Origin: Metallyticus violacea
Taxonomy: Eukaryota; Arthropoda; Insecta; Mantodea; Metallyticidae
Assembly (NCBI GenBank): GCA_030762175.1
Contig: CM060833.1
Location: forward strand, 69,764,001-69,828,000
Length of the DNA stretch: 64,000 bases
Reading direction: 5' to 3'
The position numbers were made by a program, and so were the translations under genes. The notes beneath the pieces are model-generated. The model did no database searches. It was given only the letters and a program-made list of their open reading frames with translations, and was not told the origin of the DNA. This document shows, piece after piece, positions 23,962 to 34,175 of this stretch (its first letter is position 1; each line of letters starts with the position of its first letter).

Positions 23962-25704
23962 CCCTAGCCCTTTATGGGACAGAATTGAAGAGATCTATGG
24001 TCAAGAGCGAAATGTTGTCACAAATATTACAATAATAACTTGGTGTCTCTGACTGTGATTTACTATGTAGTCCTCAGGGCAAAGCTAAGATAAAGATAAA
24101 GTTGAGAATAATTTGAAAATTGGACATGATAGAAGCATGTTTTATAGTGAGACATTAAAAATGGGTTTTAAAAAGTCATCTATCATTTTAAAGTGTAAAA
24201 TTGCTGTACGAAAAGATCAAGACAAGTTTGCTGGCTAATTTGACTTAAAAACATTTTAAACACATATAATAAACTAATCATCTTTTTGTTGAAACATTTT
24301 TAAAGATTTTTATATGTCGTAGAAATTGGCAATAAACAGCCATTGAAAGAAAATAGAATGTTGTTAAGAGAATATGATATAACTGAAAAATCTAGTGCTT
24401 ACTAACGACGTTTTATTCTATTTATTTTCAACAAAAGTCTTATGGTTCTGACTTGAAAAGTTACCGTAGTTAGGTTACTGTGTTTAATGCTCCTTTAGTT
24501 ATAGCTTTCAAGGCTCTTAGTAAGGAAATAGTGTGTAAATTGGTCATGAGGGCACGTAATGATGAACATACAAGTTGACAAAGGACCTCTCATACACAGG
24601 ATCACCAAGTACAAAGGTTTGTCGCTTGTTTGCTTCTCGGCTTGCATTTAAATGCGTTCCTTGACCGAAAACTGTTTCATCAGAGACGTAGGAAAGCAAC
24701 CCCGCGTCAACCTCCGTTGTTTGTTGACTGGACCACGGCCCTCTCATAGAACAAGAGATTTGAAGCGAGCTCTTGATGAAAGCGATCCTATCCCTAGCAT
24801 GGAAATGCTCGGCAAACTTTACTTTAGCTTTGCTGAACGCCGTCAAGCACCGACAATAGGCCCTATCTTGTGACTGTAAACACCGGAAGGATTAAGCTCT
24901 GTGTAAGGTACTGTGATATGTGTTAGTGATTTGCTATGCACAGAGATATCTTGTACTTTGTACCTCCTACTGTCCATGTTTTATTTAATTAGAAGAGTTT
25001 TATAGAAGCAGCATTTGCGCCCTAAACTCTAAATACTAACATAATAATAAACAGCTACTTCATTAGAAATCAGACCTTCACAAAGCAGATACACTTGAAA
25101 AAGCATCCACTTAATAAAATCATCTTCATCACCAATGTAGTCAACTTTTAAAGTAGATTTCCATTTAATAGTTCCCAGTACACATATTTTCATGTACTGT
25201 GACATTTTCTTTGAGATTGTTCTATTCTCAATTCTTTGCAAAAATGTGCTTTAGCTCTTAGTGGCCGTTTAAGTGTTGTTTTGCATGTATCAAGCTTCGT
25301 ATTGCTCTGGCAAAGCAGTGACTAAGCACAACAATGCTCAATGTCAACCTCTGAACAGTATTCCATGACAATCTTTCCTTTCATAGACCTACAAATACTA
25401 CTGTCAAAATTTAACACTAAATAGTAATATCCAAGATTAAGAAGAAAAGGTGCCAATGTTTCGAAATGAAAATATGAAGCACTTTTTGAGATATGCAATT
25501 ATCCAATTTAACTTTTTCTCTATATGTTAAAGATAACTGTTGAATAATTCACTCTCAAGTTAAAAAAGAAATAATAATGAGATATAATGCAGAAATACAT
25601 CGAATTTCAGGAGGTATTTGACAAAGAAAATCGCACCTTTTGAAATTATATTTTCATATTGTATTCACAAAATCTAATGTTGGTATTTAATATACTTTTA
25701 TCTT
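23962..25704. other. Unassigned sequence
   Basis: No gene recognised. A GC-richer patch at 24550-24870 has open frames on both strands (100 codons minus, 73 codons plus) without a domain I know. It could be an unrecognised transposon or an exon. Confidence 0.45.
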
Positions 25705-25712
25705 TTAAGAAA

Positions 25713-26010
25713 CCGCCACGGATGGCCGAGGTCGTTAAGGCGTGGACTCGTGAGCGGAGATCAGGTGTTCGAATCTCGCCAGGACGTCCTTCCTGACTGA
25801 GGTTTTTCCAGGTTTTCCTCAGTCCTCATAAATTGCAAATGCCGGGGAAGTACCCTGAACTTAGGCCTGAAAGAATCCTTCCTTATAAAAATCCTTTCCC
25901 AACATATCATTTCACTTCACATATCATCAATGTTCACCGCCTGTGGTTCCTCAGAGGTAAAAACTGGCGTTAAACACTATTCAAAAAAAAAAAAAAAAAA
26001 AAAAAAAAAA
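25713..26010 (+). mobile_element. SINE-A copy 4 with 28-A tail
   Basis: Full-length family A. The head is CCGCCACGGATGGCC, the B box GGTGTTCGAATCTCGCC, and the end GGCGTTAAACACTATTC, running into 28 uninterrupted A residues (25983-26010). The flanks share only TTAAGA (25705-25710 and 26011-26016), a possible short target duplication. A long pure A tail usually indicates a recent insertion. Confidence 0.92.
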
Positions 26011-26581
26011 TTAAGACTCTATACATATACAGTAATTAATCAATATATTCTATAATTGTCCATACTTTGTTATAAACAATATAACATCTAAACAAGCAAA
26101 CAAACTTGATCTTAATAATAATATGATTAATTTTTATGCATATACATTTTAAAACATATAACGACGGAAAAATATTGTTAAAATAATTTTATGGATTAAA
26201 CTTTTAAACAAATGGAACTAATGAAATACCTTACTCATTTAGATTTTTTATAACCATTTTATCTATTTTTATGTTCTACTGTATTTACCTCTTTGTTTGT
26301 AGGACTTACCTAACAATTACAGAACACGGACACACACGGGTAGATGGAATAAGAAGATGAATGGTAAAATGGAATGTGAATTCGTGCAGGAGAAATATTA
26401 ACATAGCTTATTTCCTTTCTTAAAATAAACCGAAAAAAAGGAAAAACTCAGTCATGTTAGTTCTGTGGAATAGAATCTAAGATCACCTTGTTAGGTGATA
26501 GGCGACTCTGACGTAGGATTGACCATCCGTTCAGAAGCCCCTTAGATTCATGTGTACTCTGTGTTTCCAGAGTAAGAAGTT

Positions 26582-26905
26582 CCCTAAAAGGCGACTGACC
26601 GGGCATTAGTGTGTCCTTAGCGTCCCATTCAATTCAGGGTGTGAAACGACCGATTAATTTTGCTCAGAGGCCTCTACTTTCAGACTTGAGGTTCTTTTTC
26701 GTGCCGTAAATCTACAATACGGGACGGGACCCACGGATTTACTTTCCTTCTGAAGGAAGCCATACTTAGGATTTTTATGCCCGAAAAAATCCACCAATCC
26801 TGGCCGGGATTGAACCCACGATCTTGGATTTACGAGGCAAGTATAGTTACCACTACACCACCAGGACCGACTCGGCAGAGTTATATTCCAATGACTATAA
26901 GCTCG
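26582..26905 (-). mobile_element. SINE-B copy 4 (minus), atypical ends
   Basis: Read on the minus strand, the family-B head (TCGGTCCTGGTGGTGTAGTGG, from 26870) and the body down to GAATGGGACGCT are well preserved. The usual TGATGACCTCAGCTGT...AAATAAAT tail is replaced by AAGGACACACTAATGCCC and further sequence ending CGCCTTTTAGGG. Perfect 13-bp repeats AGAGTAAGAAGTT at 26569-26581 and 26906-26918 bound the insertion. They include 35 extra bases upstream of the head (26871-26905). The unit that inserted therefore differed from other copies at both ends. Confidence 0.85.
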
Positions 26906-26918
26906 AGAGTAAGAAGTT

Positions 26919-27460
26919 TTGTATTGAAGAAGTAACTAGACAACTCTCATCTAGTGGAAGGTAAAGTTTGCAAGTCACATTCAAACTGCTGGAGAACTTT
27001 TAGGTTAAAGATAGGCGGGAGGTTGTTGGCTATTTCCAATAAAATATTCCAAACTTGGTCTCACTCACAGTAAACGTAAAGTGCCTTTAGAATTGAGCTA
27101 GAAGTTACTAATAGCTTCCCTTCTCCATTATAGCGGCAACTAATGTTGAGAATGACCTGCTAGTTGGTTTCCCAGAACAAGGATCGACACTTATCAACGT
27201 AGCCAAAGGAGTTGCAACTGTGATATTACAGACACAGCCAGTTTGTCTATCACGACGTAAAGACTTTCTAATTTTAATATCTACTGGCACATCTGCACGG
27301 TGTCCCAGAATCGCTGTATAATTTTTGGGAATAGGCAATCCACATTGCGTTGTAAGAGCTGGGAAAAGCAGCGGCCGATTTAACAACCGTCAAAAACCGA
27401 CTATCGAAATCGCGCTACAAATGTTTCTTATGTCTATATTTTTCTTTGAAAACGGCTCTT
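26919..27460. other. Unassigned, with an orphan open frame
   Basis: A 92-codon minus-strand frame (27108-27386) has a higher GC content than its surroundings and several Cys and Pro residues. I recognise no domain. It may be a transposon relic or chance. Confidence 0.4.
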
Positions 27461-28629
27461 CAGGATGTTCATGAATTAAGTATCGATTTTGTAGAAAGGG
27501 GGATTGTAGGGGTAATATTTGTATACCATGCATTGCAGGTATATTGTAGATAAAAATGTTGTAGTTGCAGCTGGAATTGGGGCATTTGTTTCGTGACTAT
27601 AGCTCAACATGTGCTTTGTTGTTACATAAAACTGAAAGTACATGCTGTTAAGTGTGCCAGAGAGGGCAGTCATTGTGACAAAACTGTTGGTTAACAAGTT
27701 GAAAGGCAATGAAACATTAAGAAAGAGCGTGAACAAAGACGTCCATCAAACTCTAATGACAGAATTCGAACCATAAGGATATCCATTAAACACAATCCGA
27801 AATCGGTGTGTGGTTTATCACTGGAACTGAACATTCTGCACTCGACGGTTGCGTTACACCTTGAAGAAAAAGCCGTACCATTTGCAGGTTCAGCACCATT
27901 TACATGGCGAGGATTGGGCACAGTATGTTAGCAAGTGCGTGGCAGCATATAAAGTTCGCAAAACTCTTGAGCATACCTTATTTAGTGACGAGGCAACCTG
28001 CCTCATTTGTGGAAAGGTTAATAGACATAATTGCATCATCTGGGCTGACACACCGCCAGTGGATCACTTGGAATTCCAGCGAGACTCTTACAAAATTAAT
28101 TTGTGAATGGGAAGAACCATTGACAAAATGTACGGCCTGTTCTTTTTCGCCGAAAACATTGTTAATGGGCTAATGTATCTGAATATACTGCGACAGTTTA
28201 TATTACCATAGCTTGTCCAGGGCTAATGTTTGGTCACCATCTAGTTCCAGCAGGATGGAGCTTTTATGTTGTTCGCACTTTTTTCAATGACGTGATTGGG
28301 CGCGCAGGACCCATGATCTGGGTGGGGCGTTCTCCTGACTTCATACCAATGGACTTGTTTATGTGGTTATTTATCACGGGACTTGTGTTCCGCCAACGCA
28401 TTACCACATAGGTAGAGTTTCGAGACCGTATTAGAAAAGCTGCTGAAGTCATAACACCACGAATGCTCTAGAACGTCTTTCGTGCCATAGTCGATAGATG
28501 GGAGGTGTCGTGATGAAAATGGTTCTCATGTTGAACGTAACATGTGATGTGATACACATATATCATTAAAAACATTAACAGCTAAGTCACTATTTCAACA
28601 AAATCGATACTTAGTTTCTGGACACCTTG
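27461..28629 (+). mobile_element. Second mariner-like transposon, 1.17 kb
   Basis: The left terminus (27461-27499) and the reverse complement of the right terminus (28591-28629) share AAGTATCGATTTTGT.GAAA and a similar outer C(A)AGG(A/T)TGTYCA. On the right the end abuts TA (28630-28631). On the left the expected TA is TT. The interior is a transposase relic. The terminal repeats differ from those of the 12220 element, so it is a separate lineage. Confidence 0.82.
27640..28500 (+). pseudogene. Mariner-like transposase, heavily degraded
   Basis: About 27849-28060 gives YTLKKKPYHLQVQHHL, then HTLFSDEATCLICGKVNRHN, then IIWADTPPV. This is the linker and first catalytic block of an arthropod mariner-like transposase, with the first Asp present (FSDEA). 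Further on, LFFFAENIVNGLMYL appears in another frame. The second catalytic block is degraded to PAGWSFYVVRTFFNDV with its Asp lost. The third reads GRSPDFIPMDLFMW. A C-terminus-like FRDRIRKAAEVITPRMLENV follows a stop. Several frameshifts and stops rule out activity. Confidence 0.82.
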
Positions 28630-31308
28630 TATTTGTTGCCTGTCATTATATAAATACTTTACCCATTTAAACTAACAGTAAATTTAGTAGACCAGAATCA
28701 CTAACAGCTAAGAGAAATTATATTTAATGTAGATACACAAGTGCGAGAGAGCATTAGCATGTATAATAACTATGCATCGATTGAATATTTGTTGTGTATT
28801 ATTTGCCAATAAACATATTAAAGGAAACAAACATACATAACATCTAATTTTGTCCTTCGCTGAAACCCCTGCTTGATGCAACCAATATGACACGCATGAC
28901 ATGAAAGTACACGGGTGCATAACTTGAGAAAATGTGCTGCTATTTTGGGACAAAATGCCAAAAGTAGGACTTGAACCCTCAGTCCCCTGCGTCAATAAAT
29001 CCAAGGATACTCCTCCAATGAATAAATGTTTTAACAAGTTATGGTAAGGAAAACTATGTATGAAGAACTGAAAGGAAGAAAGAGGGGGAAAAATAGGCTC
29101 CCCTGAAGAATAGTAACAAAATAGTGATCTTCAACGTTTGCTCTGGTACTGCAAGCATTACCTCTAAAGCTACAAATGTGTTTATGAATAGTCAAATAAA
29201 TGGAAAACGGGCGCACGAACCACGTGGTCGATACTAAAAAAAGTTCGTTCCTTTAGGTAAATCATATATTTCGTAATGGCCAGTAGTGTCTTGTGCTGAA
29301 TGAGTTGCCGAAAGTTTTACGTATCGTAAATTAGAGGGCCGGTGACTTAAACGCGAGGACAGATGTGATAATCCTAAGATAAAATTCATATTCTAATTAC
29401 TATCTCCATCGCAATCCATCGCAAGTGACTTTGCGGAGATGGCGTGCAGGTCAAGGTCATTGCGCCAAACCAGATACTATTTTCAGAAACACCTGCTAAT
29501 GTAAACAAGATACAATAAGTTGTGCCATGTAAAAGTTACGTGGTGTAATCATTTAAAGAAAATCCCCTCCCATCCTACTGAGCGAAAACATTGTGAAACA
29601 CACCCGTGGGATTCTGTTGTCGAGAAGTGTAGGCAACAGAGGCGAGCAACAACTTCAACACGAAACCGCTTCAGACGTGACTTGTGGTTTGATAAAGGTA
29701 CAGTTCGCTTATGACTGTCATTTCGCCATTGACATTGGTTGGCCATGAGCACGCGTCATATCGCAACGTAGCTAAGAATTTGATTCATATCGATGCTTGA
29801 GGCCTCAAATAGAAGCGTCTGAGAATATTTGTTCCCACGCACACAATACATGGTGTCCCCCTTTCTAATCGCAATTCCTTGCCTTTTGCAAATCGCTTCC
29901 AATTTCAAAAGTCTTTGGGAGAATTAATGGAGTAAATAAGTGAATGCTAAAATAAAAATAAGTTCGAAGTCTATCAGTGTCTAAAGTTACACGACCTTTG
30001 CCTTTTTAAGGCGAAGCCACTTAAATCAAGCAGGCTTTGAATATATGCCCTACGTTTTTGTAGCCCTGGCTGATTGAGTCACTGAAGTTTGATTCTTCGG
30101 TAAGAACTCGAACCCACATGTTTGGATTGCCATGGGAGCTGTCTGTCACAGAGCAAATCTGAATTAAAAGTGTGTAGGAAAAATGAAATGTTCAAATTAA
30201 CACATTCTGTGGTATGACATCCCTCTATTGACCTGCCGAGCCAACTGTTGCCCTTAAGGGAATCACAAGGATTTCGGGTCAACGCAACAAATCACCAATC
30301 TTTGTTGCAACTTTCGAGGCTGAGGTTTACCTCCAAATTGTCTCAAGAGACAGTAAATTCCGTTCCAAACGAACTTAGGAAAAAGTGCTGGGGAGTGCTG
30401 GTGATCGAATCCGATTTATTGGAATTAGCAGGCAAACATAACATAGAGACATTGTAAAAACATTAGAGCAAAGCGATTTGAGGACAAGTAGCTTATTACT
30501 AAGAGTGCAACTACTCCGGTTACATCTTTGAGCTAACTGAACGCGGCCGCATTGGGAACTAAAAACCTTATGATTTAAATTGACTTTCGTGGTAAAGCAA
30601 ACATCACGCATTATCTTGCCTGCTCTTATTTGTTTTACCTTTCCACACACGTAACGCTGTTATTTCTTTCTGATGTGAACCCTTTATAGCCGGAATCTGG
30701 AAAACCAAGATTTCCCTCTCTAAGTTTAGTGCGCTCCGCTGAATCCTTTGTTTTCCTGCGCGCAATGGAATTTGCCTTTATATGACATTTCCCTGCCTAA
30801 AGATAATGCACTGTGCTCCGGAAGATATAAAGTGTAGAAAAGCTGCTGCTAGGCGCGTTACCGGTACAGGGATATTCAAAGCTACTCAAGAGTACAGTCT
30901 AGTAATAAACAGTGGCGAAACGCCGTATGCATTCAGAACTGAAACAATTAACTGTTGGGAGACGCAACAACTTCAAGCAATCAGCACTTAATAATCATTT
31001 ACTATTTAATATACATAGAAATATATTAAATAGCAAATAATATCAAACTATATATAAAACAATAACACATAATAAAAAGGATGGAAAAGAATTAAAGTAA
31101 AAAAGCGAATCCCGAATATAGAATTAGTCTACTTTTGGGCCTATCTTCATATTGTTCTTGCATACCTAAGTTAACCAGAAAAGTGAAATGTCGGTTGCTT
31201 TTACGATTCATTTCACAGACTGCATCCTTGCTTTTACCTTTTTCCGAAAACAGTTTTATATATAATTAAGTTCAATTGTCTTACAATATTCACTTGAAAA
31301 AAGGGAAA
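28630..31308. other. Unassigned sequence
   Basis: No gene recognised. A near-perfect B-box sequence (AGGGTTCAAGTCCT on the minus strand at about 28967-28980) may mark another tRNA-like SINE, but the A box is not clear. Mixed-composition blocks at 29380-29880 and 30060-30960 contain only short frames. A 17-bp hairpin at 30997-31038 is listed separately. Confidence 0.45.
30997..31038. repeat. 17-bp inverted repeat (hairpin)
   Basis: The left arm ATTTACTATTTAATATA (30997-31013) pairs with TATATTAAATAGCAAAT (31022-31038) with a single mismatch across an 8-base loop. It is AT-rich. It may be a small palindromic repeat or chance in AT-rich DNA. Confidence 0.7.
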
Positions 31309-31320
31309 ACTGGGGGTGGT

Positions 31321-31586
31321 TTTATTTGAATTGTATTCAACGGCCGTTTTAACTACTGAGGCATTTCAAGCGGTGGAAATTGGTGATACATGAGATGAAA
31401 TGATAAACTGGGAAAGGTAGAAAGCGTTCCAGGAATAAGTTCAGGGTACCTCCCCGGCATTTGCCATTTATGAGATTAAGGAAACGTGGAAAAGCCCCAG
31501 TCAGGGACGACAGACCTGGTAGGAATCGAACCCCAGACATCCCTTCCACGAGTCTGCGCCTTGACGACTTCGGCCACCTTTGGCGG
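31321..31586 (-). mobile_element. SINE-A copy 5 (minus)
   Basis: Diverged family-A SINE. On the minus strand the head CCGCCAAAGGTGGCC starts at 31586, the B box is GGGGTTCGATTCCTACC, and the end is GTTAAAACGGCCGTTG, then CAATTCAAATAAA as tail. A probable target duplication is ACTGGGGGTGG (31309-31319) and ACTGGGGGGGG (31588-31598). The open frames here (31349-31708 and 31461-31649) are SINE translation. Confidence 0.88.
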
Positions 31587-31598
31587 TACTGGGGGGGG

Positions 31599-31924
31599 GA
31601 TGTACACACATATCGCAATAGAAGCAAGAACAGATTTAAATACCTATAGTATATTTTAAGTAAAAATATCATTAAAAGTTTAATGCATATTTTTAAATTT
31701 ATATGCACATTTTACATTTTATGCCACTATTTTGTGCCACTGGAAAACAATTTATTCACAGTTACACCATTGGACATAGGATATATCTTTGCAATTATTC
31801 AGCTATAATTAATTGATTAAATTACCAAAACATAAAAGACATCAAACAAATAAATGTACTTATTTATCCATATTTAATATTTTACTAATTTATGGAACTT
31901 TTTAAAATAACAAAGAATGGAATT
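31599..31924. other. Unassigned AT-rich spacer
   Basis: Lies between two minus-strand SINE-A copies. Nothing recognised. Confidence 0.5.
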
Positions 31925-31935
31925 GAATTATATGT

Positions 31936-32215
31936 TTTTTTAAATAGTGTTAAAGTCCGTTTTTACTACTGAGGCACCACAGGCGGTGAACAATAGTGAT
32001 ACATGCAATGAAATGATACATTGGGAAAGGCTTTTTTTTTTAAGGAAGGAAACGTTCCAGGCCTAAGTTTAGGGTACCTCCCCGGTACTTGCCAGTTATG
32101 AAGACTGAGAAAACCTGGAAAAACCTCAGTCTCCCTGACGGTCCTGGCGGCATTCGAACCCCAGACCTCCCGCTCACAAGCCCGCGTTTTAACGACCTCG
32201 GCCACCCGTGGCGGT
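31936..32215 (-). mobile_element. SINE-A copy 6 (minus), full length
   Basis: On the minus strand the head CCGCCACGGGTGGCC starts at about 32214. It has a clean A box (TGGCCGAGGTCGTTAAAACG) and B box (GGGGTTCGAATGCCGCC), and the 3' end GACTTTAACACTATTT plus A residues. The flanking direct repeat is GAATTATATGT (31925-31935) and GAATTATTTGT (32216-32226), 10 of 11 identical. Confidence 0.92.
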
Positions 32216-32334
32216 GAATTATTTGTGATAAATACATTTAGTATAAACCACAATATTTTTAAAAAATATCCCATGTATTACAAAATATGTGTTGCTAAAC
32301 AAACATTAAATAGAGCTTCATTTATCAAATTTGT

Positions 32335-32601
32335 TCATTTACTGGCGTTTAATGTTTCGGTTACCAGGCACATCGCAGTTAGTGATGCCTGCACTTCAAA
32401 CTCCGCTGCTTGCTCTTCTCGTGTCATATTCTTGAAAGCCATTTCCTGAACCGTTCCCTGCCGGCTCACAGTAATATAAATTATTTCGCGAAAACGCACA
32501 GTTTTAATTGGCGTAAATCTTAAACGCCCCCTAACAAAAATCACTCTCGAACTTACCGTAATAAGGGAAGGTCCCAACATTAGCAATGAAATCAGAAACA
32601 T
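32335..32601 (-). CDS. Unassigned open frame, possible exon
   Basis: An 88-codon minus-strand frame. Its second half (GTVQEMAFKNMTREEQAAEF and a following LTAMCLVTETLNASK) has balanced amino-acid and codon use, unlike the AT-driven chance frames elsewhere in the window, and a stop after NASK. I do not recognise a protein family. The first half is hydrophobic and less convincing. It could be an exon of a host gene, part of an unrecognised transposon, or chance. No clear splice sites decide between these. Confidence 0.2.
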   Translation of the reverse strand: MFLISLLMLGPSLITVSSRVIFVRGRLRFTPIKTVRFREIIYITVSRQGTVQEMAFKNMTREEQAAEFEVQASLTAMCLVTETLNASK

Positions 32602-32859
32602 TACAATGAACGAATTAATCGTGTCAGTCTAGGAATGTGTTTAATGCCTGTTTAGCACAGGGAGAAATATTTCAGCTTCTTCTAATAAGTAAGACTATAT
32701 ATAAATTTCAGGAAGCAGAATTTAAGTAGTTGCTACTGGCTGCAGCGCGTAGTTATGCAGTAGTTATGACGTAAAACACACATGTGCGGACAAGATTTAT
32801 AAACGAAAACGATATTTAATCTAGCTTTAATGTGTTACTTAATATAAAATATGCCTAAC

Positions 32860-32865
<6 letters not shown>

Positions 32866-32907
<42 letters not shown>
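32866..32907. repeat. (TA)n microsatellite
   Basis: About 21 uninterrupted TA units. Confidence 0.95.
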
Positions 32908-32909
<2 letters not shown>

Positions 32910-33949
32910 TTACATTTATAGCTTAATGTATTTCCTAAACTGATTTTGTGCGTTACATTAAAGGGGGGGGGTGATTAGGGTTTAAATTTTAAATACAAAA
33001 ATTTATTAAAAGCATGTGGGTATAATTAATATGCAAAGTAAAACGTTTATTTTCCCCTATTCGTGTTCACCTAAGTGACCTTCCCCAGATATGACGCTCA
33101 CACAATCCATTACTTGCCCACCATGTTCCGTGGAACTGGAATTTCGATTCTTATACTATACTCCAAATCTTAAATTGTATGAGGATGTTGATACCTTTAG
33201 GAACTCGTGCAAGAAATAGTCTTATGTCTATAAATATAGGAATTTCAGAGACCAGGTTATGTTCCCCACGTGAAAAATTATATTTCCGATTTAGTCGTCA
33301 TTCTGTATGAACAGTGGTCCATCCTGTTGAGTGTGTATCAATATGTTGAAGATGTTCTTGCAAAAGCTCTCGTAACCTGTTCACATTGCGATCAGTTGTT
33401 ATGTAAATTGATTTATCGTAATCATTTTCAAAGAAATAGGAACTTAAAATGTTAAATGCACTGATTGCACCAGGCTCTGTCTTACGTAAAGGTCTTCTAT
33501 GCAAAAGGCCTGAACTTTCTGATGCCGAATATGTGAAATCAGTTTATTAACAAACTCATCCTAGTGAGAAAAAAAAAACCGGTCATTATTATTGGAAAAC
33601 TACTTATTCATGTTATCATTTCCAACAGGGTTTCGCAAAACAGAACACTTACATTAAAATCGCGGTTTACTTTTATCTACTGGGTGAACAATGCTTGTCG
33701 CAACCGCGGCACCGGCCGGTAGCACGTTATGTTAGCTGAGGCGGGGGTTATATTTGCCCTCCATTCACTCAGTGTGAGTTCAAATTTTGCGCAAGAGCAC
33801 GTGTTTGTTAGGCGAGGCAATACAGTGTATTGAGTGAAAGTGTGCCAAGTGAAACGGGGCAATACAGGTACTCTATTCCCTAAAGTGTATTCATGTATGA
33901 TTCATACGTGCGTACAGAATCAGCGCGTGCTGTAAGGAGATTATTTCAA

Positions 33950-34175
33950 GAGGAAATTCCTGATTCCCCCGATTTAACCCCCTGCGATTTTTATCTTTGG
34001 GGGTGGGGGGCCATTGAAAGAGAAAGTGTACAAAACAAATTCGCACACTTTAGATAAACTTAAAAGTAACATTCGTCAAGAAATTGCTGCCATTTCACAG
34101 AGGTAACTGGAGAGTGTAATGATAAATTTCCTAAGCAGGTGTCAGAAATGTTTGAACAACGAAGGAAGGCAGTTC
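33950..34175 (+). pseudogene. Tc1/mariner-type transposase C-terminus
   Basis: Bases from 33961 encode DSPDLTPCDFYLWG, the third catalytic block with its acidic residue retained. After frame changes come LKSNIRQEIAAISQR, one stop, ESVMINFLSRCQKCLNNEGR and QFQHML, the usual C-terminal half-domain of arthropod transposases that end in a 'C(I/L)...GG.HF.HL'-like stretch. Nothing of the N-terminal or first two catalytic blocks is visible upstream. A G-rich slip after LWG (GGGTGGGGGG) coincides with a frame change. Confidence 0.75.

Larger units (their letters stand above)
32227..33949. other. Unassigned, with microsatellite and possible exon
   Basis: It holds a (TA)n array at 32866-32907, a run of nine G near 32963, and a GC-richer patch at 33690-33890 with no recognised content. 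The open frame at 32335-32601 on the minus strand is listed separately. Confidence 0.45.

Noticed and set aside
28960..28990. tRNA gene or SINE from a near-perfect B box on the minus strand
   Set aside because: AGGGTTCAAGTCCT is present, but no convincing A box or acceptor pairing surrounds it and no second copy is in the window. Noted only in the region description.
6036..32215. tRNA genes at the A-box/B-box hits
   Set aside because: The boxes are parts of repeated 270-bp SINEs with tails and target duplications. The anticodon arms are not intact and the copies are dispersed, so these are not functional tRNA genes.
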